Below are positions 25,231-33,078 of a stretch of DNA of 64,000 nucleotides, one piece after another; the first letter of the stretch is position 1; every line of letters begins with the position of its first letter. The notes under the pieces were generated by a model that saw nothing but the letters and a program-made list of their open reading frames with translations, was not told where the DNA came from and did not search any database. Source of the stretch: Kitasatospora sp. NBC_00240 (GTDB lineage: Bacteria; Actinomycetota; Actinomycetes; Streptomycetales; Streptomycetaceae). The stretch covers positions 1,364,001 through 1,428,000 of the forward strand of contig NZ_JAPEMU010000001.1 in NCBI RefSeq assembly GCF_026342405.1, given 5' to 3'. The position numbers and the translations under genes were made by a program.

Positions 25231-26244
25231 ATGACCGGGACGAATGCCGCACGTACGGCCGACCGACTGCCGGGCGGGACCGTGGACGCCGTGGTGATCG
25301 GCGGCGGGGCCGCCGGGCTGAACGGGGCGCTGATGCTCGCCCGGTCCCGCCGCTCGGTGGTGGTGATCGACAGCGGCAGCCCGCGCAACGCGCCCGCCGC
25401 CGGTGTGCACGGACTGCTCGCCCTGGACGGCACTCCCCCCGCCGAACTGCTGGCCCGGGGCCGCGCTGAAGTCCGCCGTTACGGCGGCACGGTACGGACC
25501 GGCGAGGTGGTCCGGGCCGCCGCGTCCGAACCCTCCGCCGACGGTGATCCGCGCTTCACCGTCACCCTGGCCGACGGCGGCGTCCTGCACGCACGCCGCC
25601 TGCTGATCGCCACCGGCCTGCGGGACGTGCTGCCGGACGTCCCCGGGTTGGCCGGGCACTGGGGCCACAGCGTGGTGCACTGCCCCTACTGCCACGGCTG
25701 GGAGGTCCGCGACGAGCCGCTCGGCGTACTCGCCGTGGGCCCGGCCTCGGTCCACCACGCCCTGCTGTTCCGCCAGTTGACCGAGGACCTGGTCTACTTC
25801 ACCCGGGGCACCGCGCTCGACGAGGACACCCGGGCCCGCTTCGCCGCCCGCGGCATCCGGATCGTCGACACCACCGTCGACCACGTGGTGGCCACCGAGG
25901 ACGGCGGGATCGCGGGCGTACGCCTGACGGACGGCCGGCTCGTCCCCCGGCGGGTCCTCGCCGTCGCGACCTCGATGCGGGCGCGCGACGAGGGCCTGGA
26001 GACCCTCGGGCTGCCGATGCGGGACCTGCCGGACGGGATGGGACGGCACTTCGTCACCGGCCCGGCCGGCGCCACCGAGGTCGCGGGCGTACGGGTGGCC
26101 GGCAACGCCACCGATCCGGCCGCCCAGGTCGGCGCCTCGGCGGCGGCCGGGGCCCTGGCCGGTGCCCACCTGAACGCCGAACTGGTCACCGCCGACACCG
26201 ACGCGGCCCTCGCCGCCAGCCGGCGCGACACCGTCCACAGCTGA
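25231..26244 (+). CDS. NAD(P)/FAD-dependent oxidoreductase, thioredoxin-reductase-like (CPYC)
   Basis: A 337-residue flavoprotein. The FAD Rossmann motif is VVIGGGAAGLNGALML near the N-terminus and the second FAD contact is VRVAGNATDPAAQVG. The redox motif is CPYC (Cys151 and Cys154) in VVHCPYCHGWEVRDEPLGVL, characteristic of the low-molecular-weight thioredoxin-reductase-like family that includes dithiol oxidases such as GliT and HlmI. The pyridine nucleotide motif after it (LAVGPASVHHALLF) is weak, fitting an oxidase rather than an NADPH reductase (inference). Divergent XRE-cupin regulator suggests inducible expression. AAGGGGA precedes the ATG. Confidence 0.87.
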   Translation: MTGTNAARTADRLPGGTVDAVVIGGGAAGLNGALMLARSRRSVVVIDSGSPRNAPAAGVHGLLALDGTPPAELLARGRAEVRRYGGTVRTGEVVRAAASEPSADGDPRFTVTLADGGVLHARRLLIATGLRDVLPDVPGLAGHWGHSVVHCPYCHGWEVRDEPLGVLAVGPASVHHALLFRQLTEDLVYFTRGTALDEDTRARFAARGIRIVDTTVDHVVATEDGGIAGVRLTDGRLVPRRVLAVATSMRARDEGLETLGLPMRDLPDGMGRHFVTGPAGATEVAGVRVAGNATDPAAQVGASAAAGALAGAHLNAELVTADTDAALAASRRDTVHS

Positions 26245-26385
26245 CCCGTCCACGGTTGCCCCGGCCACTCCTGACCGGCCGAGGAGGCCGCTCCGTAGCC
26301 CCGGAGTTCCGGCAAGGCCCACCCAGGGGCCATGACCTGGACGCGCTCGCGGGTCGGCACATGTCCGCGACGCCCCGACGGCGGA

Positions 26386-27393
26386 TCAGCGTTCGTCGCC
26401 CGCCGGTCGGCCGTCGGGCGTGGTCAGGATCTCGGAGATCGGGCGGCGCGGCGTGGCCGTCCCCGGCGACCCGTAGCCGAGGCGCAGCACCAGCTGGACG
26501 TGCCCCGGGCCTTCGGAGGCGTCGCGCAGCCGCCAGCGGGTGTCGGGCCACTCGACGGCCTGGTGGAGCACCGAGGCGCACAACCCGTGATCGGTGGCCA
26601 GCAGCCACACCCTCTCCATCGCCTGCCCCGCCCGGAGCCAGTCCGGGGGCCGGTCGGTGCGGGTGCTGAGGGTGGCGACCTGCGGCAGTTCCTCGAACCG
26701 CTCGGTGTGGACGGCGGGCCCGGGCGGGCTGCCGGTGAAGCTGCGGACGGGCACCCGGGCGTCGTGGTCCAGCGGGCCGAGGACGCTCAGCGGGATCCCG
26801 TCGGCGGCCGGGGCCTCGGCCCTCAGCCAGCTCCGGGTCTCGCGCAGGCGGGCCAGGTCGGCGGCCGTGCGCCGCTCGGCCTCGGCCGTCAGCTCCAGGA
26901 TCCGGCGCACGCCGGCCTCCTCCGGCATCGCCAACGACACGCCTTCCGCCTCGGCCGCCGCCTTCAGCTCGCCGACGACGACCTGGGGCACGGGGCGATC
27001 GGTGAACGGCCGGCGACCGGAGTGCCGCAGCGTGACCGCCGGGTAGAGGTCCCGGCCGAACGCCGGCGGGCCCCAGGCGGGCCTGGAGAGGTCGATCTCC
27101 GCGGCCAGGTTCGGATCGTCCGGGTCCGGCAGCAGCCGAACCGTCGCCTGCCTGCCGATGCGTCCGGCGGCGACCCGGAGGTTGAGGATCGCCGCTCCGA
27201 CCGACACGTGCAGCGCCCGACCGTCCGGGTCGGTCGTCGGTACGGCCCTGGTCAGGTCGAGCCGCACGGCCAGACCGCGCAGGTCCGGGGTCGGCCGGAA
27301 CAGCCACGGCTGACTGTTGTGCAGGGACGGCGCCGCGCCGGCGGCGGCGGCCAGCAGGTGGAAGTCGTCCGAGGTGAGCGCCGACGGGGTCAT
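26386..27393 (-). CDS. Acg-family FMN-binding nitroreductase-like protein
   Basis: A 335-residue protein of the actinobacterial Acg family (dormancy-associated nitroreductase fold with two half-domains): PSLHNSQPWLFRPTP near the N-terminus, a central RHSGRRPFTDRPVP, and C-terminal ERVWLLATDHGLCASVLHQA and VLRLGYGSPG. Acg proteins bind FMN but several have no reductase activity and may sequester flavin. In mycobacteria they belong to the DosR hypoxia regulon. A perfect GGAGG precedes the ATG. Convergent with the CPYC oxidoreductase gene. Confidence 0.85.
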   Translation of the reverse strand: MTPSALTSDDFHLLAAAAGAAPSLHNSQPWLFRPTPDLRGLAVRLDLTRAVPTTDPDGRALHVSVGAAILNLRVAAGRIGRQATVRLLPDPDDPNLAAEIDLSRPAWGPPAFGRDLYPAVTLRHSGRRPFTDRPVPQVVVGELKAAAEAEGVSLAMPEEAGVRRILELTAEAERRTAADLARLRETRSWLRAEAPAADGIPLSVLGPLDHDARVPVRSFTGSPPGPAVHTERFEELPQVATLSTRTDRPPDWLRAGQAMERVWLLATDHGLCASVLHQAVEWPDTRWRLRDASEGPGHVQLVLRLGYGSPGTATPRRPISEILTTPDGRPAGDER

Positions 27394-27771
27394 CGTGGAT
27401 CCTCCTTGCCCGGAGGCCCGTCGACACGGCGAGGGCGGGCCGACCGCGGCCTGGGGCGGCACCCGAGGTGTCGGTGGGCCAGCACGGACCCGGCGTCGAC
27501 CTGGGTTTTCTCCCTCCAGCATGAGCCGCGGCGCAGGGGAGCGTCGAGGGTCCGGAGACCCTACCGGGCAGGCCCTACGGCCCCACCCGTTCACGTCCGC
27601 GACCCGGCCCAGGTCCCTGCGACGAGTGCCGCTCGGCATCCGGCAGGTCCCCCCGTCGACGAGCAGGCGACCGTGCCGACCGCCCCGACGACCGACCGCG
27701 CCCTCGCGCAGTCCGTCACCACGGCCGGCACCCGGCGCCGTCCCTCGCTCGTCCCACCAGGTGGCAGCAGC

Positions 27772-27927
27772 TCAGTCGATGCCCCGCCAGATGTGCGGCT
27801 CGGTGTCGTCCTCGGCCTCGACGCCGGCGAGCAGCGGCACCGGGACCGACGGGACGGGACTGTCCTCACCGATCCGCGCGGGCGCGTGCCCGCCGGATGT
27901 GACGACACCAGCTGCTTCCTCCGACAT
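27772..27927 (-). CDS. Hypothetical 51-residue protein
   Basis: A short frame with an ideal AAGGAG seven bases before its ATG. The product is acidic with a Pro/Val-rich centre (EDSPVPSVPVPLLAG) and ends IWRGID. I do not recognise a family. The length and the separation into an acidic, helix-poor leader and a short distinct C-terminus would fit a RiPP precursor, but no maturation enzyme is beside it. The flanks 27394-27771 and 27928-28336 show no other gene. Confidence 0.4.
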   Translation of the reverse strand: MSEEAAGVVTSGGHAPARIGEDSPVPSVPVPLLAGVEAEDDTEPHIWRGID

Positions 27928-28336
27928 GCCGGGTTCTCCTTCGCTTCGGTGGGCCGTCCGCGGTCCCGTCGTCCTACGAGGGCGGTCCGCGCCGACAGGG
28001 TCGTCGGCAGCCGTTCGCCGCACGCGAGGACGGACCGGTTCCTCGCGCCGGGGCCGCGAGGTCAGTGTGCGAGCATCCCTCCCCGGTCGCGAGCGGCCAC
28101 GCCGCGCAAGCCTCTCCGGAGTCCTCCACCCACGGTGCGGAGCGTCCGCCGACACCCCACGTCCGCAGGCCTGGGGCCCCGGCCGGCCGGCGGTTCCCAC
28201 GACGGTTCTGCTGGGGCTCGCACCGGCGACACGCCCGCCTCCGGCCCCGGGCGTGTCGGGGCGGGTTACCGTCTCCACCCACTCCGAGTCCTTACATTGG
28301 GTAGTCGAATTGTTTCCTGGAGTGAGGAGTCCTGGC

Positions 28337-28762
28337 GTGCCGTACTCACCGATGCTGGTCAAGCCGATGCGCGACGAACTGACCGAGGCCGGGTTCACCG
28401 AGCTGCTCGACCCCGCCGCCGTGGACGCCGCCATGGAGAAGGCGAAGAAGGGCCTGACCCTCATCGCGGTGAACTCCGTCACCGGCGCAGCCGCCGGCAT
28501 GGCCCGGCCCGGGGTACGGATCGCCTTGGAGGAGGCCGCGAAGCGGCCCGACCAGCTGCTGTCGGTCTTCGACGAGCAGGACATCGAGGCCACCGCCCGG
28601 ATGCGGTCCTACTTCGCCGACATCCCGCCGTCCCACCCCTCCTTCGCCCTCTTCAAGGACGGCGAGCTCGTCGCGTTCATCCCGCGCCACCGCATCGAGG
28701 GCCGGGACGCCCGGTCGGTCGCGGCCGACCTCACCGCCGCGTTCGAGGAGTTCGCCGACTGA
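28337..28762 (+). CDS. Bacilliredoxin-family (BrxA/BrxB, YphP/YqiW) protein lacking the active-site cysteines
   Basis: A 141-residue protein matching bacilliredoxins along its whole length: the start MPYSPMLVKPMRDELTEAGF, the block TLIAVNSVTGAAAG, ARPGVRIAL, and the C-terminal PSHPSFALFKDGELVAFIPR and HRIEGRDA. Family members carry CGC where this one has T49-G50-A51, and no cysteine occurs anywhere in the protein. It therefore cannot debacillithiolate or form the disulphide of its relatives. It may be a binding or regulatory paralogue, or a decaying gene with an intact frame. GTG start with GAGGAG seven bases upstream. Confidence 0.88.
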   Translation: MPYSPMLVKPMRDELTEAGFTELLDPAAVDAAMEKAKKGLTLIAVNSVTGAAAGMARPGVRIALEEAAKRPDQLLSVFDEQDIEATARMRSYFADIPPSHPSFALFKDGELVAFIPRHRIEGRDARSVAADLTAAFEEFAD

Positions 28763-29019
28763 CGGAGCCTGCGCCCGCCCGGCCACTCCTCGGAGTGGCC
28801 GAGCGGTCCGCACCGCACGTGCCGGGGCCCAATCCGGCGGATCCGTCGAGACGAGCACCCCGGCAGGGCAGGAAGTCGGACGCCCCCGGACAGGGCGGCC
28901 GGCACCCGTCGGCCCCTCGATGCCGACCGGCACCGGGGGGGCGACCGACCGGGCACACCCGAGGCCGGCCGACCGGTTTCGCCTCCGGCCCGGATCTGCC
29001 GGGCGGGAGGAGCCCTCGT

Positions 29020-29560
29020 ACCGGGGTCGTCCAGCTTGACCGACACGACCCCCGTCAGGCCCTCGCCGATCCGGTCGGCGTCGAGGCCGGGGTCGAGGTC
29101 GGGGTCCGCCTCCGTCAGCAGCCGCTGCCCGCGCGCGTACGCGTTCACCGCGGCCGCCAGCCCCTCGCGGAATCCCGTCTGGTGCGAGCCGCCCCCTCGG
29201 GTGGATCGGCTGTCGGCGAAGCTGCGGACCCGCTCCCTGCCGCTGCCGCGCCACCGCAGGGCCACCTCCAGCGTCCCCGCCATCCGCGGGTCCTCCCGCT
29301 CGAAGCCGATGACCGCCCCCTGCACGGCTGCCGCGGCCCGCTCGTCGAGGTGGACGACGAAGTCCCGTGCCCCGCCGGGGAATCGCAGGCGCACCGACCA
29401 GGGCTCGTCCGATCGGCGGTGGCCAGCGAGATGTCCAAGCCCCGGTTCAGGAAGGCCAGTTCCCTGAACCGATCCGCCAACCCGTCGAAGGAACACTCCG
29501 CCTCCCCGAAGAATGTGGGCGTCGGGCCGGAAGGTGATGGCGACAGAGCCGGCCCGGCCC
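29020..29560 (-). pseudogene. Internal fragment of a GyrB/ParE-type topoisomerase subunit gene
   Basis: Read on the minus strand, 29560-29430 gives ECSFDGLADRFRELAFLNRG then LDISL; after a frameshift near 29415 the other frame continues GGARDFVVHLDERAAAAVQG, RVRSFADSRSTRGGGSHQTG, FREGLAAAVNAYARGQRLL and DRIGEGLTGVVSVKLDDP. These are the end of the ATPase domain and the transducer domain of GyrB/ParE. Both the GHKL ATP site and the Toprim domain are missing. The fragment is flanked by gene-free DNA on both sides (28763-29019 and 29561-29837). Confidence 0.85.
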
Positions 29561-29837
29561 CATCAGCGCCCCGGATCGAACCTTGCGGCCGTCGGTGGGT
29601 TCGCGGCCGCGGCCGCGCCGGCGTGAACCCGGGCCCGCTCCGCCGACCGGGCCCCGGCCCGAAACGCCGGAAGGCCGGAGCGGCCGCCGGTACGACTTGT
29701 TCCCCGCCCGGGTGAACGGGCGCCCGCCCCGCTTCCCCGGACCGGCCCGGGAGCGTTAGGAAGAACCGGCCCTGGCACCCGGTACGCGCCTCGCGCACCG
29801 GGCCGCCGGCCGGACGTACGCAGGAAGGAATCGGAGC

Positions 29838-30776
29838 ATGGACCTCGACCAGGTGGCCGACGAACTGTACGGGCTGACCCCGGCGGAGTTCACCGAGGCT
29901 CGCGACCAGGCTGCCGACCGCGCACGCCGGGACGGCGACCGCCCCCTCGCCAAGCGGATCCGCGCACTGCGCAGGCCCACCACCGCGGCCTGGCTCGCCA
30001 ACCTCCTCACCCGTACCCACCCCGCCGAGACCGCGGCGCTGCTGGACCTCGGCCAGGCCCTGCGCGCCGCCCAGGACCACCTCGCCGGCGCCGAACTCCG
30101 CGACCTCCTCGCCCAGCGCCACCAGGTCGTCCTCGCCCTCGTCGCCCAGGCCCGCGACGAAGCTCGCAAGGCCGGCCAGCAGGTCGGCGACGGACCGGCG
30201 GAGGAGTTGGCGCAGACCCTGCAGGCCGCGCTGACCGACCCGGCGGCCGCAGCCGAGTTCGCCGCCGGACGCCTCGGCGCCGCGCTGCGCCCAGGCGCCG
30301 AGATCACCCTGCCCCCGGCCACCGGCCCGGTACCCGCAGCGGGCCGCGCGACCGCGCCCCGGCCCGGCGCCGGCCGCACCCGCGGCGGCTCCGTCACCGA
30401 CGAGTGCCCGTCCGGCGCCGAAGGGGACCAACACGAAGCCGACCGGCTCGAAGCCGAGGCGGCCGAGCTCGCCGGCCGGCTGAAGCAGGCCAGGAAGGAA
30501 GCGAAGCAGTCGGAGAAGCGCGCTGCCGCCGCCCAGGGCGAGGCCGATCGGGCCCAGTACGCCGCGGAGGACAGCGACGAAGCGGTGCAGCGGTCCCGTG
30601 CCGCCCTGGAGCAGGCCCAGGCCGCGTTCGACACGACCTCCGGGGCCGCCCGGGCCCGGCGGGCGGAGGCGGCCAAGGCCGCGACCTTCGCGCGGGAGGC
30701 CGCGGGCCGCGCCGAGGAGCTGACCCGGCAGCTGGAGGCGGTCCGGACGAAGATCACGAGCCGGGGCGGACGGTAG
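29838..30776 (+). CDS. Hypothetical coiled-coil protein
   Basis: A 312-residue soluble protein of a family I have seen only as unannotated in actinomycetes. Residues 1-150 are helical (LTPAEFTEARDQAADRARRD, RRPTTAAWLANLLTR, LRDLLAQRHQVVLAL). A Pro/Gly/Arg-rich linker (about 150-195) separates this from a long Ala/Glu/Lys/Arg coiled coil (about 200-312: EADRLEAEAAELAGRLKQAR, EAAGRAEELTRQLEAVRTKI). It may be a structural or nucleoid-associated protein; no function is claimed. AGGAAGGAA precedes the ATG. Confidence 0.75.
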   Translation: MDLDQVADELYGLTPAEFTEARDQAADRARRDGDRPLAKRIRALRRPTTAAWLANLLTRTHPAETAALLDLGQALRAAQDHLAGAELRDLLAQRHQVVLALVAQARDEARKAGQQVGDGPAEELAQTLQAALTDPAAAAEFAAGRLGAALRPGAEITLPPATGPVPAAGRATAPRPGAGRTRGGSVTDECPSGAEGDQHEADRLEAEAAELAGRLKQARKEAKQSEKRAAAAQGEADRAQYAAEDSDEAVQRSRAALEQAQAAFDTTSGAARARRAEAAKAATFAREAAGRAEELTRQLEAVRTKITSRGGR

Positions 30777-30968
30777 CCGTCCCTGCCCCGCACCGCCCAG
30801 GCGGGCGGCCCGGGCCAGGACGAGCACGCAGGTCCGGTCCCGTCGGTCGGCGAACCGGCGGAGCGGGGGCACCCTGCCGTCGCTGCCGGATCGCCCGTGG
30901 ACCCGGCGGCGACGCCGACGGTCGGAGCGGCCGCCAGGGAGGCCGACCGGGCAGCGCCGACGGTACCG

Positions 30969-31460
30969 TCAGGCCGTCCGGGCCGACGGGCAGACGCCGG
31001 TCGGCCCGATGGCGTCGTTGACCCGGCGGCCGATCTCCCGCAGTTGCTTGTACTGGGCCTTCGTCAGGGGGTCGATGAGCAGGCGGCGGACTTCGGCGAC
31101 GTGCCCGGGAGCGGTGGCGGTCACCTTGTCCCACCCGGCGTCGGTCAGCACGGCGAGGGTGTAGCGACCGTCGGACGGGTCGGGGGTGCGGGTGAGCCAT
31201 CCCTTGGCCTCCAACCGCTTGGCGGTGTGGGACAGCCGGGAGAGGGAGCAGGCGGCGAACTCCGCCAGGTCGCTCATCCGCAGGGTGCGCTCCGAGGTCA
31301 TCGAGAGTCCGGCGAGGACCTGGTACTCGAAGTGGGAGATACCGGCGTCGCGCTGCAGCTGGGCGTCGAGGGCGGCGGGGAACCGTACGAGCATGCCGGC
31401 CATGGCCAGCCAGGTCTCCTGCTCCTCGATGTCCAGCCAGCTGGGCTCTTCGGTACTCAT
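30969..31460 (-). CDS. MarR-family transcriptional regulator
   Basis: A 163-residue winged-helix regulator: helix bundle start WLDIEEQETWLAMAG, recognition region MSDLAEFAACSLSRLSHTAK, wing LTRTPDPSDGRYTLAVLTD (the DxR motif of MarR proteins), and a dimerising C-terminus (KAQYKQLREIGRRVNDAIG). A Cys in the recognition helix region (EFAACSLS) and one near the C-terminus could make it thiol-responsive, as in the MhqR/OhrR group (inference). It is divergent from a DoxX gene with palindromes in between, so it probably represses that gene and itself. Confidence 0.9.
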   Translation of the reverse strand: MSTEEPSWLDIEEQETWLAMAGMLVRFPAALDAQLQRDAGISHFEYQVLAGLSMTSERTLRMSDLAEFAACSLSRLSHTAKRLEAKGWLTRTPDPSDGRYTLAVLTDAGWDKVTATAPGHVAEVRRLLIDPLTKAQYKQLREIGRRVNDAIGPTGVCPSARTA

Positions 31461-31509
31461 ACCCACCACTTTAGCGTGACCGTTCCGACCCGCAGCTGAC
31501 CTTCCATCA

Positions 31510-31589
31510 CTTGAGGATTCAAGGTGGAGAACCTCCATTTTACTTGACACTTCAACTCAATCGCCCGTAGCTTCCGGTTGAAGATTCAA
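31510..31589. promoter_or_regulatory. MarR operators and doxX promoter
   Basis: Palindromes CTTGAGGATTCAAG (31510-31523) and TTGAAGATTCAA (31578-31589) share the core TTGANGATTCAA and flank TTGACA (31544-31549), 18 bases, TAGCTT (31568-31573), a good promoter toward the DoxX gene. A third palindrome TGGAGAACCTCCA lies at 31525-31537. The operator spacing of 68 bases would let a MarR dimer block both directions. Confidence 0.65.
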
Positions 31590-31612
31590 GTCCTTGAGCG
31601 GAGAACCATCTG

Positions 31613-31987
31613 ATGAACATCGCCTTGTGGATCATTTCCGGGCTGCTCGCGGCGGCCTTCCTGGCCGCCGGCCTGATGAAGGCCACGCAGCCCCGCGAGA
31701 AGCTGGCCGCCTCGGGTATGACCTGGGCCATGGACTTCTCCGCCGGCCAGGTCAAGGCGATCGGCGCCGTCGAGGCCCTCGGCGCCGTCGGCCTGATCCT
31801 CCCGGCCGCGCTGGACATCGCCCCGGCGCTGGTCCCCTGGGCGGCCACCGGACTTGCCGTCACCATGGTCGGCGCGGCCGCCGTGCACCTGCGCCGGGGT
31901 GAGGCCAAAGCCGTCCCGGCGAGCCTGGTCCTGCTGGTCCTGACCGCCGTCGTCGCCTGGGGCCGCTTCGGCTCGCACGCCTTCTGA
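31613..31987 (+). CDS. DoxX-family membrane protein
   Basis: A 124-residue protein with four predicted membrane helices (ALWIISGLLAAAFLAAGLMK, VKAIGAVEALGAVGLILP, ALVPWAATGLAVTMVGAAAV, AVPASLVLLVLTAVVAW) and the DoxX-like signature HLRRGEAK. Members of this superfamily act in thiol/quinone or oxidative-stress handling at the membrane, and small ones are often controlled by MarR or HxlR regulators. It is divergent from a MarR gene; a second DoxX with an HxlR partner is at 53976. Confidence 0.85.
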   Translation: MNIALWIISGLLAAAFLAAGLMKATQPREKLAASGMTWAMDFSAGQVKAIGAVEALGAVGLILPAALDIAPALVPWAATGLAVTMVGAAAVHLRRGEAKAVPASLVLLVLTAVVAWGRFGSHAF

Positions 31988-32119
31988 CCCACCCGCTCCG
32001 ACGATGCTCCCCGACGGTGGAGGGACCGATGTCGCCGTGCCCGCGACCCGTCGGCGCACGTACCATCCGGACACGTTCACCGCGGACTGTGCGTCCGCGC
32101 CGGAGAGGGAGCCCCGCGA

Positions 32120-32405
32120 CCGAGGTACGTGCAGCGAAGAGCCTGGCGGAGGACGCGGTATCGGGAGCCATGGCCCGCGTCCTGCCGCCCGAGCTGTCCG
32201 GGCGGGACCTCTGGTCCGGCCCTCCGAGCACGCCGACTTCCAGTCGAACGTCGCGGTCTCCGTGGCGAAGGCCGCCGGGCTCCCTCCCCGGGACCTGGCA
32301 CTCGCGCTCCAGCGGGAGTTGGACGGCGCCGCGGTGGCGTCCACCCTGTCGGGTCCGGGCTTCCTCAACCTGTCGCTGGACGACGCGCGACTGTGGCGGC
32401 AGGTC
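32120..32405 (+). pseudogene. Fragment of an arginyl-tRNA synthetase gene (N-terminal domain)
   Basis: One frame reads KSLAEDAVSGAMARVLPPEL and after a shift near 32207 another frame gives PLVRPSEHADFQSNVAVSVA, KAAGLPPRDLALALQREL and GPGFLNLSLDDA. This is the ArgRS N-terminal additional domain (tRNA D-loop binding). The catalytic Rossmann core with HIGH and the anticodon domain are missing; the reading frame runs into unrelated DNA at about 32405. Confidence 0.8.
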
Positions 32406-32551
32406 GACCGGGGCCCCTCCTGCCGCGCGGGCTGGGCCGTTCGCGCGGACGGGCGGTCCGAACGGGTGAGGCCACGGAGCGGTTCGTACGCGGAAAGGGA
32501 TGGGTGCTGAAGCATGAGTGCCGTCCCATTCCCCGCTCCTGGAGGATTTCC

Positions 32552-32827
32552 ATGCGTTCCACCCTCGCCAAGGCCGCCGCCGTCGCCGCGGTCGCCGGCC
32601 TCGCCCTGTTCGGCACCGCCACCGCCGCCTCGGCGCACCACAACCCCCCGCGCAACGCTGTCCAGGCCGACGAGGCCGAGTGGCCGGCCGGCGCCCTGGC
32701 GGTCGGCGGCGACGCCTCCGCCGAGGACGGCTGGGCGCTCGCGGTAGGCGGCAACGCGGCCGCCACCGGCGGTATCGCTCTGGCAGTAGGCGGCGACGCG
32801 GGCTCGTTCGAGGACGACGAGGCCTGA
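32552..32827 (+). CDS. Small secreted protein with ALAVGG repeats
   Basis: A 91-residue exported protein. The signal peptide (MRSTLAKAAAVAAVAGLALF ending near ASA|HH) is followed by HHNPPRN and three copies of an ALAVGGDA/NA motif spaced by six residues (GALAVGGDASAEDGW, ALAVGGNAAATGGI, ALAVGGDAGSF). The mature region is about 60 residues, acidic, with a glycine-rich beta-like repeat, and could self-assemble at the surface, though it is not a chaplin or rodlin. GGAGGA precedes the ATG by five bases. Confidence 0.7.
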   Translation: MRSTLAKAAAVAAVAGLALFGTATAASAHHNPPRNAVQADEAEWPAGALAVGGDASAEDGWALAVGGNAAATGGIALAVGGDAGSFEDDEA

Positions 32828-32850
32828 CCTTTCCGGCGACCACGCCGACG

Positions 32851-32887
32851 CGGCGGCCCCGGCACCCGAGCGGTGCCGGGGTCGCCG
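32851..32887. terminator. Terminator after the ALAVGG-repeat gene
   Basis: A 16-bp stem (32851-32866 and 32872-32887, one G-T pair; core CCCCGGCACC/GGTGCCGGGG) with a five-base loop CGAGC, 23 bases after the stop codon. Confidence 0.88.
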
Positions 32888-33078
32888 CTGTTCGCGCACC
32901 GAGAACCGAGCACCGAGCACCCAGTACCGCTCACCGCTCACCCGCGGAAGCGGCGGGCCACTCATGCCGACGTCGCGAGACACCCGCCCCGGCCCGCACA
33001 CCACCGATCGTCACGGCCCCGCGGCCCGAACCGGAGCACCGGCCCGCCCGCTCGACGGATGATCAGGCCGGCGGACGA

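Noticed and set aside
26332..29715. 1127-codon plus-strand frame
   Set aside because: It crosses the antisense of the Acg gene, gene-free DNA and the bacilliredoxin in another frame; composition is not protein-like.
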